A stretch of 64,000 nt of DNA from Oceanospirillales bacterium (GTDB lineage Bacteria; Pseudomonadota; Gammaproteobacteria; Pseudomonadales; Balneatricaceae). Below the pieces are notes generated by a model that saw nothing but the letters and a program-made list of their open reading frames with translations, did not search any database and had not been told where the DNA came from. A program made the position numbers and the translations under genes. Positions within the stretch are counted from its first letter, which is position 1. Every line of letters starts with the position of its first letter. Shown piece by piece: positions 54,218-62,197 of this stretch. Where the stretch lies: assembly GCA_018223185.1 (NCBI GenBank), contig JAAEYW010000003.1:90074-154073 (forward strand). Reading direction: 5' to 3'.

Positions 54218-54226
54218 GGAATAGAG

Positions 54227-54535
54227 ATGTCTGGCGATACTGTAGAAAAAAAGAAAGCAAGTGGACCGACAATTCGTTGGGACGATAGCAAGATGCGAAG
54301 TACTTACTCTAATGTATGCAATGTTTCCAGTACACGAGAGGAAGTGACTTTGTTGTTTGGAACTAATCAGGCGTGGCGTGCAGGACAAAAAGAAGTCGGT
54401 ATTGAATTAACTGATCGTATGATCGTCAGCCCTTTTGCAGCTAAGCGTTTATCTCTGCTGTTAAGCAGTGTGGTTGCAGAATATGAAAAGCGTTTTGGTA
54501 CACTCGATGATGCAGCAAGCATAAAGAAAGATTGA
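54227..54535 (+). CDS. DUF3467 family protein
   Basis: Small soluble protein of 102 aa with no signal peptide or membrane segment. It matches the DUF3467 pattern: IRWDDSKMRSTYSNVCNVSSTREEV near the N terminus, LFGTNQAW, then ELTDRMIVSPFAAKRLSLLL and a C-terminal helix with YEKRFG. The molecular role of DUF3467 is not established. It starts 9 bp after the giant gene's stop codon with GAGGA overlapping that stop, so the two are probably translated together. The position between cargo and machinery suggests a chaperone or export-coupling role, which is inference. Confidence 0.85.
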   Translation: MSGDTVEKKKASGPTIRWDDSKMRSTYSNVCNVSSTREEVTLLFGTNQAWRAGQKEVGIELTDRMIVSPFAAKRLSLLLSSVVAEYEKRFGTLDDAASIKKD

Positions 54536-54567
54536 TTAGTCGACAGTTGGCTGACTTATAAACGCTT

Positions 54568-54597
54568 CGGTATGTTTTGACATGCCGGGGCATTTTT
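54568..54597 (+). terminator. Hairpin with T tract after the DUF3467 gene
   Basis: CGGTATG (54568-54574), loop TTTTGA, CATGCCG (54581-54587) with one G-U, then GGGCATTTTTATATTTAT. It may partly separate the cargo genes from the downstream machinery genes. The gap is about 90 bp. Confidence 0.55.
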
Positions 54598-54628
54598 ATA
54601 TTTATACAGATAAAAAAAGAATTTATTT

Positions 54629-56452
54629 ATGGGTGTGATAACTGCTTCGTTGCCGGATTCAATTCAGCAGCTGAATGGGTTGCTGGATACCCATCATGAG
54701 AATTGGCACTTTACCTGGCTGGAGTGGTTGTGCAGTCAGCTACCCCAGGTTCGTGTAGGATTAGTCGTTGCCGATGAGTCACAAAGTGGGCAGTTTCACT
54801 CGGTTGCTGTCTGGCCGGAAGTGGACGTTCAGGACAAATTATTGCTGGATGCAGCAGAAGAGACTCTGAAGAAAAAGCAGCCACTTATCATGCCTTTAAA
54901 TGATGGTAAGCACCATATTGGCAGTTATCCTGTCTTTGTCGATGGAACCCTGCGCGCCGTTGTTACATTGATGCTCAGTGCAGAAGATGAAGCTGAACTA
55001 CACAAAGCGTTGGCGGTTATTGAATATTGTGCAGGATGGCTTGAGTTACGCTTTTCCCGAAACCTCTTAGGTGTTGTGGCCCGGGATAATCAGCGTCAGC
55101 ATATTGTCATTGATAGTATTGCTTATGTCCTCGGAGAGCGTGATTTTGAGCATGCCGCGCTGCGTTTTGTGAATCTGATGGGGCAATATCTGGATGCCGA
55201 GCGCGTCGTGCTGGGGTTTGTGAAAAATGCTGAGTTAGAGGTTCATTCTGAATCAGATAGTAGCGGTCATAGTAAAAAGCATGAGTTAGTCAAACTAACT
55301 ACACAGGCTATGCAGGAAGCAGTAGATCAGCAAGAATCCATTTTATGGCCAGAGTTGGATGACCATAACCGCGTGACCCATGCGCACAATTTGTTAGCAA
55401 GTGAAAAGGGCCAGCGAGCACTGATGACTATCCCGCTGGTGGATAAGGAATCATGCTATGGAGCGGTTCTTTTTGACCGTCCCTCAGATCAGCCGTTCAC
55501 CAAAGACGAACAACTGACAGCAGAAGCGTTGACTAATTTTGTCGGTGTTGTGCTTGAAGAAAAGCGACAATCTTGCTTGCCGTTGTATGCTTACATTTTT
55601 CGTAGTTTTAAAAATCAACTGAGTCTTCTGTTTGGTCCTGGACATCTGGGCCGAAAGATTGTGATTTTTAGCCTGCTTTTATTATCGCTCTTTTTTAGTC
55701 TGGTCTCTGGTAGTTACAACATAAGCGCGGATGCCGTTATTGAGGGGGCTGAGATACGCTCTATCGTTGTACCTTATGATGGTTATTTACAGAAAGCCAC
55801 GTCGAGGGCTGGTGATACCCTGAAAGAGGGGGCATTGTTAGCAGAACTGGATACGCGAGAATTGCGCTTGCAGTTGATGAGCTGGGTAAATCAGGAAGCA
55901 ACATCCCGGCGTAAGTATGAAGATGCATTGGCCCGAAGTGAGCGTACGCAGGTGCAGATCAATAATGCCGAGAGTCAGCGGGCGCGGGCAGAAATCGAAC
56001 TGCTTGAGTACCAGATCTCTCAGGCGGCCATGAAGGCCCCGTTTGATGCGCTTATTGTGTCGGGGGATCTGAGTCAGCGGATAGGCACGCTGGTTCGTCA
56101 GGGGGATGTGTTATTCGAGTTATCTCCTCGTAGTGATTTCAGGTTAGCAACGTATGTCGATGAGTTTCGTATCAACGATATCCGCCAGGGGCAAACGGGC
56201 CAGCTGGTTTTAGCTGCACTGCCCGATCAGAAATTTTCATTCAGAATCACCCGTATAAACCCGATGGCGGAAGTCAAGGAAGGTTCAACTGTTTATCGTG
56301 TTGAAGCCGTTTTTGAAAACCGGGATGAAATGTTACGGGTTGGTCTTGAAGGTGTGGCGCAGATATATGTTGATGAGCGCCTGTTGATTAGTATCTGGAC
56401 GCGTGGCCTGGTCGATTGGATGAAACTTCAATTGTGGCGTTTCTGGGGATAG
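54629..56452 (+). CDS. GAF-domain / HlyD-type membrane-fusion fusion protein
   Basis: 607 aa. The N-terminal half (about 30-320) is cytoplasmic and looks like two GAF-type domains; the second is clearer, with ALRFVNLMGQYLDAERVVLGF and ALMTIPLVDKESCYGAVLF. One membrane segment follows (344-362). The periplasmic half is HlyD-like: a split lipoyl/barrel-sandwich domain (SIVVPYDGYLQKATSRAGD and MKAPFDALIVSGDLSQRIG), a coiled hairpin between them (about 405-470), and beta-barrel/membrane-proximal parts (VDEFRINDIRQGQTGQLV). Predicted inner-membrane adaptor whose GAF part may sense a cytoplasmic ligand or dock the ATPase. No strong ribosome-binding site precedes ATG 54629. Such GAF-HlyD fusions are unusual compared with classic type I adaptors. 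Confidence 0.85.
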   Translation: MGVITASLPDSIQQLNGLLDTHHENWHFTWLEWLCSQLPQVRVGLVVADESQSGQFHSVAVWPEVDVQDKLLLDAAEETLKKKQPLIMPLNDGKHHIGSYPVFVDGTLRAVVTLMLSAEDEAELHKALAVIEYCAGWLELRFSRNLLGVVARDNQRQHIVIDSIAYVLGERDFEHAALRFVNLMGQYLDAERVVLGFVKNAELEVHSESDSSGHSKKHELVKLTTQAMQEAVDQQESILWPELDDHNRVTHAHNLLASEKGQRALMTIPLVDKESCYGAVLFDRPSDQPFTKDEQLTAEALTNFVGVVLEEKRQSCLPLYAYIFRSFKNQLSLLFGPGHLGRKIVIFSLLLLSLFFSLVSGSYNISADAVIEGAEIRSIVVPYDGYLQKATSRAGDTLKEGALLAELDTRELRLQLMSWVNQEATSRRKYEDALARSERTQVQINNAESQRARAEIELLEYQISQAAMKAPFDALIVSGDLSQRIGTLVRQGDVLFELSPRSDFRLATYVDEFRINDIRQGQTGQLVLAALPDQKFSFRITRINPMAEVKEGSTVYRVEAVFENRDEMLRVGLEGVAQIYVDERLLISIWTRGLVDWMKLQLWRFWG

Positions 56453-56486
56453 TTCATTTGTACCAGCTGACTGATATGGAGTTATC

Positions 56487-58631
56487 ATGAGTGCTAACCT
56501 GTTTTCCAGCGATTGGTATCAGATTGCCGAATTGAAACCCCGGTTACGCCGCCATGTTACGGTCAATGCTCATCGCTATCGAGGCCGGCGCTGGTATGTC
56601 CTCGAGGATCATGTAACCGGTCAGGTGCGTCGTCTTTCCCCTCAGTCTTATCTGATTGTGGGGTTGATGAATGGCGAGCGGACAATTGACCGGCTATGGG
56701 AGTTATCGTCTCAGCGGCTGGGCGAAGAGATGCCGACGCATGAGGAGATGCTGCAACTACTGGCCAGCCTGTATCAAGCCAACCTGGTCGGCATGGATAC
56801 CAGCGGTGATATCAGTGAACTGTTTGAGCGTGGTAAAGAGGCAGAAAGAACACGCTGGATGGCCAAACTGAAGTCGCCACTATCCATTAAAATCCCTCTG
56901 CTCGATCCTGAAAGGTTTTTAGTCGCTACGCAAAAATATGTGAAGCCATTGTTCTCCACGATTGCACTATTGATCTGGTGTGCAATGGTTATTGGCATGC
57001 TATTCATGGTTGGCCAGCATTGGGATGAACTAACATCAAACGTTATTGACCGGGTGTTAGCGGCGGATAACCTGCTGCTGTTGTGGTTTGTATATCCAAT
57101 AATCAAATTGTTGCATGAGCTGGGACACGCTTATTGCGTTAAACGGGGCGGCGGTGAAGTTCACGAACTAGGCATTATGTTACTGGTACTGTTACCAATG
57201 CCCTATGTTGATGCTTCGTCAACCAATGCATTTGCGAGTAAGAAACAGCGCATTTTAGTCGGCTCTGCTGGTATTATCATCGAGCTATTCATTGCTGCGG
57301 TGGCGATGTTTGTATGGGTGAATTCTGAGCCTGGTCTGATCAAGTCTATTGCTTATAACGTTATTTTTATTGCGGGATTATCCACCATTATGGTGAACGG
57401 TAATCCTCTGCTCAGGTTCGATGGTTATTACATACTGGCAGACTGTATAGAAATACCTAACCTTGGCCAGCGCTCCAATCAATACTGGGGATGGCTGACT
57501 AAGCGTTTCATGTTTGGCGTGAGTGGACTGACGTCACCGGCTTATGATCGGCGTGAGGCGCTCTGGTTATTTTTCTACGGCTTTGCATCCTATATCTATC
57601 GCATGTTTCTGATGGTCACCATCGTACTATTCGTTGCACAGAAATATTTCTTTGTTGGTATTGTGCTGGCGATCTGGGCGCTGGTTGGCACATTGATTGT
57701 GCCAAACTTCAAGCTGCTGAAAAAAGCCTGGCAAGACTCTGATATCCGGACGGGACGGCGAAGCCCTTCGGTCATGATTCCTGTGACGGCTTGTATCGTA
57801 TTGCTGCTTTTATGTGTGATGCCACTACCGTTGACCACGACGGTTGAAGGCGTGGTGCAAATGGGCGAACAGCGTCGTGTTCTGGCGGAAGAAAATTGTT
57901 TTGTTGAAAAACTGCATAAACCATCGGGTGCGATTGTTCATAAAGGCGACTTGCTGATTAGCTGCACAAATCCCCAATTGCGGAAAGAACAAGTCGTCTT
58001 ACAGCAGCAATTTATAGAGACAAGTGCTGAACGACAAGGTGTCTGGAACGACCCTGTTCAGTTGAAAATCTACGATGATCAATTGTCGCGATTAATCTCT
58101 GAATTGAAAGAGAATGAAACAAGACTTACATCATTACATCTATATGCTCAGGCTGACGGTATCTGGTCTCTGAGAAATCCAGCAGACCTGCCTGGGATGT
58201 TTATCAGACGTGGTGATCTGATTGGGCATGTCATAACAGATCAGAACGTTTCGATTCTTGGCATGGTGCCAGAAACTGATATTGAACTGGTGCGTGAAAA
58301 ATCTGAGACCGTCGTCGCGCTGCAAACATCTGATCTGAATACCGAATTAACACCTCAGAGCTGGTTTGTCTTTCCGGCAGCGACAAAAGAAGCCGTCAGT
58401 GGAATACTGACTGAAACGGCAGGCGGCACTATTATTACGGATCCTTCCTCTACTGCCGAGACACCTCAGGCATTGAGGCGATACTTCATCGTTGCACTTG
58501 AATTTGAACACTTTCCCACTGTTTATGTGGAAGAGCGTATTCATCTGAAGTTCGAGCATCCTCCTGAGGCAGTCATTTACAGGCTTTATCGCATCGTTCG
58601 TCGTACTTTCCTGGAGTACTTCAGTGTCTGA
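56487..58631 (+). CDS. PqqD-like / M50 metallopeptidase / HlyD fusion membrane protein
   Basis: 714 aa. Residues about 20-110 resemble a PqqD-like winged helix (YVLEDHVTGQVRRLS, MNGERTIDRLWEL, LLASLYQANLVG). A polytopic membrane part (about 150-450) carries both M50 site-2-protease motifs: H210-E-L-G-H214 inside a membrane helix, and NGNPLLRFDG with D312. Both are intact. After the last membrane segment comes a lipoyl/HlyD-like periplasmic domain (about 455-700) with VEKLHKPSGAIVHKGDLL and IWSLRNPADLPGMFIRRGD. It is predicted to be the inner-membrane core of the exporter and possibly a protease for the cargo leader. GGAG precedes the ATG, and the gene overlaps the SecA-like gene by 8 bp. In classic T1SS this place is held by an ABC transporter. 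Confidence 0.88.
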   Translation: MSANLFSSDWYQIAELKPRLRRHVTVNAHRYRGRRWYVLEDHVTGQVRRLSPQSYLIVGLMNGERTIDRLWELSSQRLGEEMPTHEEMLQLLASLYQANLVGMDTSGDISELFERGKEAERTRWMAKLKSPLSIKIPLLDPERFLVATQKYVKPLFSTIALLIWCAMVIGMLFMVGQHWDELTSNVIDRVLAADNLLLLWFVYPIIKLLHELGHAYCVKRGGGEVHELGIMLLVLLPMPYVDASSTNAFASKKQRILVGSAGIIIELFIAAVAMFVWVNSEPGLIKSIAYNVIFIAGLSTIMVNGNPLLRFDGYYILADCIEIPNLGQRSNQYWGWLTKRFMFGVSGLTSPAYDRREALWLFFYGFASYIYRMFLMVTIVLFVAQKYFFVGIVLAIWALVGTLIVPNFKLLKKAWQDSDIRTGRRSPSVMIPVTACIVLLLLCVMPLPLTTTVEGVVQMGEQRRVLAEENCFVEKLHKPSGAIVHKGDLLISCTNPQLRKEQVVLQQQFIETSAERQGVWNDPVQLKIYDDQLSRLISELKENETRLTSLHLYAQADGIWSLRNPADLPGMFIRRGDLIGHVITDQNVSILGMVPETDIELVREKSETVVALQTSDLNTELTPQSWFVFPAATKEAVSGILTETAGGTIITDPSSTAETPQALRRYFIVALEFEHFPTVYVEERIHLKFEHPPEAVIYRLYRIVRRTFLEYFSV

Positions 58632-60618
58632 ATATGCGCGTAAACAACCTGTTATTGCAGGTTTGCGAAACGAGTATAAATGGCAGGAGAGTAATCGTCT
58701 CGACACTTTTTTGAAGAAATCGAAAGAGCTTGCTAAGAAACTGAGTAACAAGTTGTTACGGCGCAATGAGCGAATCGTTAACGCAATATTTAAACGTTCC
58801 GGGGAACTTGAGCGTTATACCGCTGAAGAGCTGGAGCAGGCGCTGCTTAACGTTCGCCAGACTCTGCGGCTGGAAGGAATCAGTACGGCGACAATCATTG
58901 AAGCGTTTTCTGTGATAAGAGAGGTGAGTGGACGCGTGCTTGGTATGCGCCATCATCATACGCAAATCAGGGCCTCCCTGGCGATGTTGCGTGGCGGAAT
59001 TGCTGAGATGGCAACAGGAGAGGGGAAAACCCTGGCGGCTACGCTGGCCGCTGCGACTGCCGCGATAGCCGGTATTCCGGTCCATGTCGTCACCATCAAT
59101 GATTACCTTGCGGAGCGTGACTGCGAAGAGATGTTACCGCTGTACGAAGCATTGGGGTTGTCGGTAGGCGTTATTGTTCATGAAAAGGAGTTGCAGGAAC
59201 GGCGGCAGATTTATGCCTGTGATATCTGCTATTGCAGCAATAAAGAGCTTACCTTTGATTTTTTAAAGGACAGTCTTGTTCTGGCTCATAGAAAAACAAC
59301 GCGAATGCAACAGGCGTCCCTACTGACAGGGGATTCCTCCTGGTCGGATAATTTATTATTACGCGGTTTACATTTTGCGATTGTTGATGAGGCTGATAGC
59401 GTATTCATTGATGAAGCCAGAACTCCGTTGATTATTTCAGGGCAGGAAAAGTTTGGTCAGCGGGAGGAACTATTGTTGAAGACCGCTATGGATATTGCGG
59501 TGAAGTATGAAAAGGAGGTCCATTTTAAGCAGGATGAAAATTCACAGGTACATTTTACGCCTGCAGGGCATACGTTATTAGTTGAGTGTTGCGAACCGCT
59601 TGATGGTCTCTGGAATAGTAGCTTTTATCGTGAGCCTTTGGTGAAGCAGGCGCTGGCTGCCTTGCATGTCTACCATCTTGATAGGGACTACATTATTGAT
59701 GAAGAGGGCGCTGTGCAGATTGTCGATCTGTATACCGGTCGGGTAATGCCCGGACGTAGTTGGGGCCAGGGCCTTCAGCAAATGATTGAGATGAAAGAAA
59801 AGTGTGAGCTGACCAAACCCAGGGAAACGAATGCTGAGATCAGTTATCAGAATTTTTTCAGAAAATATCATCATTTGTGCGGTATGACCGGCACCGTCCG
59901 GGAGGTGGCAGGCGAGTTATTAGATGTTTATCGACTACGTAGTGAAACGGTACCCTTGTTGAAAAAAAGTCTGCGTCGGAAAGCATTTTGTGAAGTGTAT
60001 CTGACCGAACAGAAAAAGTGGAAGCGGGTTGCAGAGCTTACTCATGAACTTGTAGCGCAGGGGCAGGCAATACTTATTGGAACAAATTCAGTTGCCTCGT
60101 CGGAAGCCATCAGCAATATCCTTGCTAGTGAGTCTATTGAGCATAAGATATTGAATGCGCGTCAGGATAAAGAGGAAGCTGAGATCGTATCCGTCGCGGG
60201 TCATTCTGGAGCAGTCATGGTTGCTACCAGCATGGCTGGTCGTGGAACAGATATAAAGTTGACTGAGGAAACACGAGCATCCGGTGGATTACATGTCATC
60301 ATCACAGAGCTGCAGGATGCGGCTCGAATTGACAGACAGTTAGCAGGGCGGAGTGCACGCCAGGGAGACCCGGGGTCTGTCAGTGAGATTTTATCATTTG
60401 AGGATCAACTAGTAAAAAGGATGGCCGGACCTCTGCTCAGAAGGTTCATAAAGGTGATTAGCACTACGGGGATAAAGTTACCTAATCGGTTGGGTTATCG
60501 CATACAGTTGAGTTGCCAGAACAAACTTTCACGAAGTCATTACAAACAGCGTATGCAACTCATAAAAGTAGATACTCAGCGTCAGCGGACATTGGCATTT
60601 ACCGGGGATAAAAAATGA
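58624..60618 (+). CDS. Short SecA-like preprotein translocase ATPase
   Basis: 664 aa against about 900 for housekeeping SecA. Motor motifs are intact: Walker A ATGEGKT (K135), VNDYL-type TINDYLAERD, DEAD-like D255-E-A-D followed by SVFIDEARTPLIISG, the preprotein-binding region (about 275-390), MTGT, GRGTDI (R540, D543) and QLAGRSARQGD (R579). The sequence stops soon after NBD2, so most of the helical scaffold, the wing domain and the C-terminal zinc-binding tail are absent. The start is GTG 58624, inside the end of the M50 gene; no in-frame ATG lies nearby, so translational coupling is likely. It overlaps the next gene by ATGA. It is the only ATPase in the locus and probably its motor. The housekeeping secA must lie elsewhere. 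Confidence 0.92.
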   Translation: MSEYARKQPVIAGLRNEYKWQESNRLDTFLKKSKELAKKLSNKLLRRNERIVNAIFKRSGELERYTAEELEQALLNVRQTLRLEGISTATIIEAFSVIREVSGRVLGMRHHHTQIRASLAMLRGGIAEMATGEGKTLAATLAAATAAIAGIPVHVVTINDYLAERDCEEMLPLYEALGLSVGVIVHEKELQERRQIYACDICYCSNKELTFDFLKDSLVLAHRKTTRMQQASLLTGDSSWSDNLLLRGLHFAIVDEADSVFIDEARTPLIISGQEKFGQREELLLKTAMDIAVKYEKEVHFKQDENSQVHFTPAGHTLLVECCEPLDGLWNSSFYREPLVKQALAALHVYHLDRDYIIDEEGAVQIVDLYTGRVMPGRSWGQGLQQMIEMKEKCELTKPRETNAEISYQNFFRKYHHLCGMTGTVREVAGELLDVYRLRSETVPLLKKSLRRKAFCEVYLTEQKKWKRVAELTHELVAQGQAILIGTNSVASSEAISNILASESIEHKILNARQDKEEAEIVSVAGHSGAVMVATSMAGRGTDIKLTEETRASGGLHVIITELQDAARIDRQLAGRSARQGDPGSVSEILSFEDQLVKRMAGPLLRRFIKVISTTGIKLPNRLGYRIQLSCQNKLSRSHYKQRMQLIKVDTQRQRTLAFTGDKK

Positions 60619-61361
60619 ACAAAAAACAAGTCATGTTTATGCTTGCTGCAGGCCTTTTTTTCACTCAGGCCGGAAGCCTTCATGCGGATGAACTGATCTT
60701 ATCAACGCTGGGTTGTATGTTAGAACCGAGCGAGAAGGTGCAAATAAGTTCACCGGTTAGCGGCGTACTTGATAAGGTGCAGGTTAAACGCGGAGATAGT
60801 ATTAAAAAAGGACAGTCTTTATTCCAGCTAAAAGCCGGTGTCGAGAGGGAAGCTGTGCAATTAGCAAGCGTCAGAGCTGAGTTTGCTAAAAGAAAGCAGC
60901 AGCGCAACATGGATCTCTACGACGAAGATATTTTAACGGCTAATGAACGCGATGAAATTGAAACAGAAGTTCTCATCGCTAAGTCCGAGTTACGTTTAAA
61001 GGAGCAGGAACTCGAACTGCGTAAGGTTTTCAGCCCCATTAATGGCGTGGTTGTTAACCGCTTAAACAATGAGGGAGAGTATGTAAATACAGATCCTATT
61101 TTGTCTCTTGCTACGCTGGATCCTTTACATGTGGATCTGTTATTACCTGCCAGTTATTTTGGAAAAATTGCGCTTAAACAAGAGTTATTGATTAAACCCG
61201 AGTCAGAGGTCATTGCTGCCCAGCGTGCCAACGTTATGATTGTGGATCCTTTGATTGACTCAGGCAGCGGTACTTTTCGTGTGCAATTAGTGATGCGTAA
61301 TCCAGGTAATAAAATTCCTGCGGGTATCCGCTGTACAGCGCAAACAGTGAACAAGCCTTAG
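60615..61361 (+). CDS. Periplasmic adaptor (membrane-fusion) protein
   Basis: 248-aa HlyD/RND-type adaptor. A signal peptide is visible (MNKKQ, hydrophobic core, cleavage after LHA near residue 24). Lipoyl halves ISSPVSGVLDKVQVKRGD and VFSPINGVVVNRLNNEGE flank a helical hairpin (about 75-135), followed by a beta-barrel part ending with PAGIRCTAQ. It is short and has no membrane anchor. It overlaps the SecA-like gene by 4 bp. Probably it bridges the inner-membrane HlyD-type subunits and the TolC channel. Confidence 0.88.
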   Translation: MNKKQVMFMLAAGLFFTQAGSLHADELILSTLGCMLEPSEKVQISSPVSGVLDKVQVKRGDSIKKGQSLFQLKAGVEREAVQLASVRAEFAKRKQQRNMDLYDEDILTANERDEIETEVLIAKSELRLKEQELELRKVFSPINGVVVNRLNNEGEYVNTDPILSLATLDPLHVDLLLPASYFGKIALKQELLIKPESEVIAAQRANVMIVDPLIDSGSGTFRVQLVMRNPGNKIPAGIRCTAQTVNKP

Positions 61362-61365
61362 GATA

Positions 61366-61860
61366 ATGAAGAAAAACAACAGTAATGTACTTTTAGGTAT
61401 TATCTTAGTTCTGGTTTTACTAAATTTAGGGCTAACTGGATTAGTGCTGGTGAAGCAAAACACTGCCCCAGCGTTAGCGATAAATGACCGGATAGACAGT
61501 TTTGCCCCTTCCGTTGCTAAAGCGTGGGGGGAAAGAGTTACAACGCTGTATAACCGACAAGATCCTCAGGAACTATATGACTTGTTTAATGAGCAAGCTA
61601 AACAGAAGATCAGTTATCAACAACTACAAACCCAGTTAAAAAACCTTTTTCAGTTGTTTGGTGAAATACAGAAAACCACCTTTGTTAGCGCCGATAAAAT
61701 AGGTGAAAAGGGCGATGAGTCTTACTACCGTTTGCTTTTTAATATCAATGTAAATGAAGCCAGCAAACGATCGCCGAGGTTAACAATAGTGGTTATTAAG
61801 AGAGGGAAAGAAATGAGCGTTTATGGTGTCCGTATTAACGCTGATTACGACCTTGAATGA
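61366..61860 (+). CDS. Small membrane-anchored protein of unknown function
   Basis: 164 aa with one N-terminal membrane segment (about 8-30) and a periplasmic domain. The segment AWGERVTTLYNRQDPQELYDLF, the following helices and the final strands (LLFNINV, LTIVVIKR, MSVYGVRIN) resemble cystatin/NTF2-like small domains such as DUF3887/DUF4019; this is a fold guess only. It starts 4 bp after the adaptor gene and is the last gene of the locus. It could be an accessory or assembly factor. Confidence 0.7.
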   Translation: MKKNNSNVLLGIILVLVLLNLGLTGLVLVKQNTAPALAINDRIDSFAPSVAKAWGERVTTLYNRQDPQELYDLFNEQAKQKISYQQLQTQLKNLFQLFGEIQKTTFVSADKIGEKGDESYYRLLFNINVNEASKRSPRLTIVVIKRGKEMSVYGVRINADYDLE

Positions 61861-62197
61861 GTAAAGTGTTAAACATTCTATGCGTATAGGAGGGGGCTTG
61901 TGCCCAGCTAAGCACTTCTCCAAACTTATGAAGTAACAGCCCGGCGCTACTAGAATGCAAAATTTACCTAATGATAAACGGCTGACATTTTTATACTGGT
62001 TAATATTGTCAGGACAGCCCGGTGTCGTGTCTGCAGAATAATCATCATCACAAAGGATGGCTATCTGGACCGAAATAGCCGATAGTCTTGCTGATTGTCT
62101 GCCGGTCTGAAGTGCAGCATTCGTTTCGATCTTTAACAGCAATAAATTTTCGCGGTGGTATAATCTGCCCATCTTTAGCACGCATTGCGAATAGGTC
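61861..62197. other. Intergenic region between the giant-protein locus and serB
   Basis: 337 bp without a gene. I see only weak inverted repeats (for example GTGC/GCAC around 61900-61920), no clear terminator, and the serB promoter at the right edge. Confidence 0.45.
62159..62164 (+). promoter_or_regulatory. Likely -10 box of serB
   Basis: A perfect TATAAT lies 34 bp before the serB start. No good -35 sits at 17 bp; the nearest candidate, TTAACA at 62133, has a 20-bp spacer, so the promoter may depend on an activator. Confidence 0.4.

Noticed and set aside
16406-54217. Giant frame considered as several genes or a frameshifted assembly
   Set aside because: The frame is open throughout, the modules run continuously in one frame, and I see no internal ribosome-binding site with a signal peptide.
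58624-60618. SecA-like gene considered as the housekeeping secA
   Set aside because: It is about 240 residues too short, lacks the scaffold/wing and zinc tail, and is embedded in an exporter operon.
14927-61860. Two-partner (TpsB) or autotransporter (type V) secretion of the giant protein
   Set aside because: No TpsB/POTRA-type protein is encoded here, and the giant has neither a Sec signal peptide nor a C-terminal barrel.
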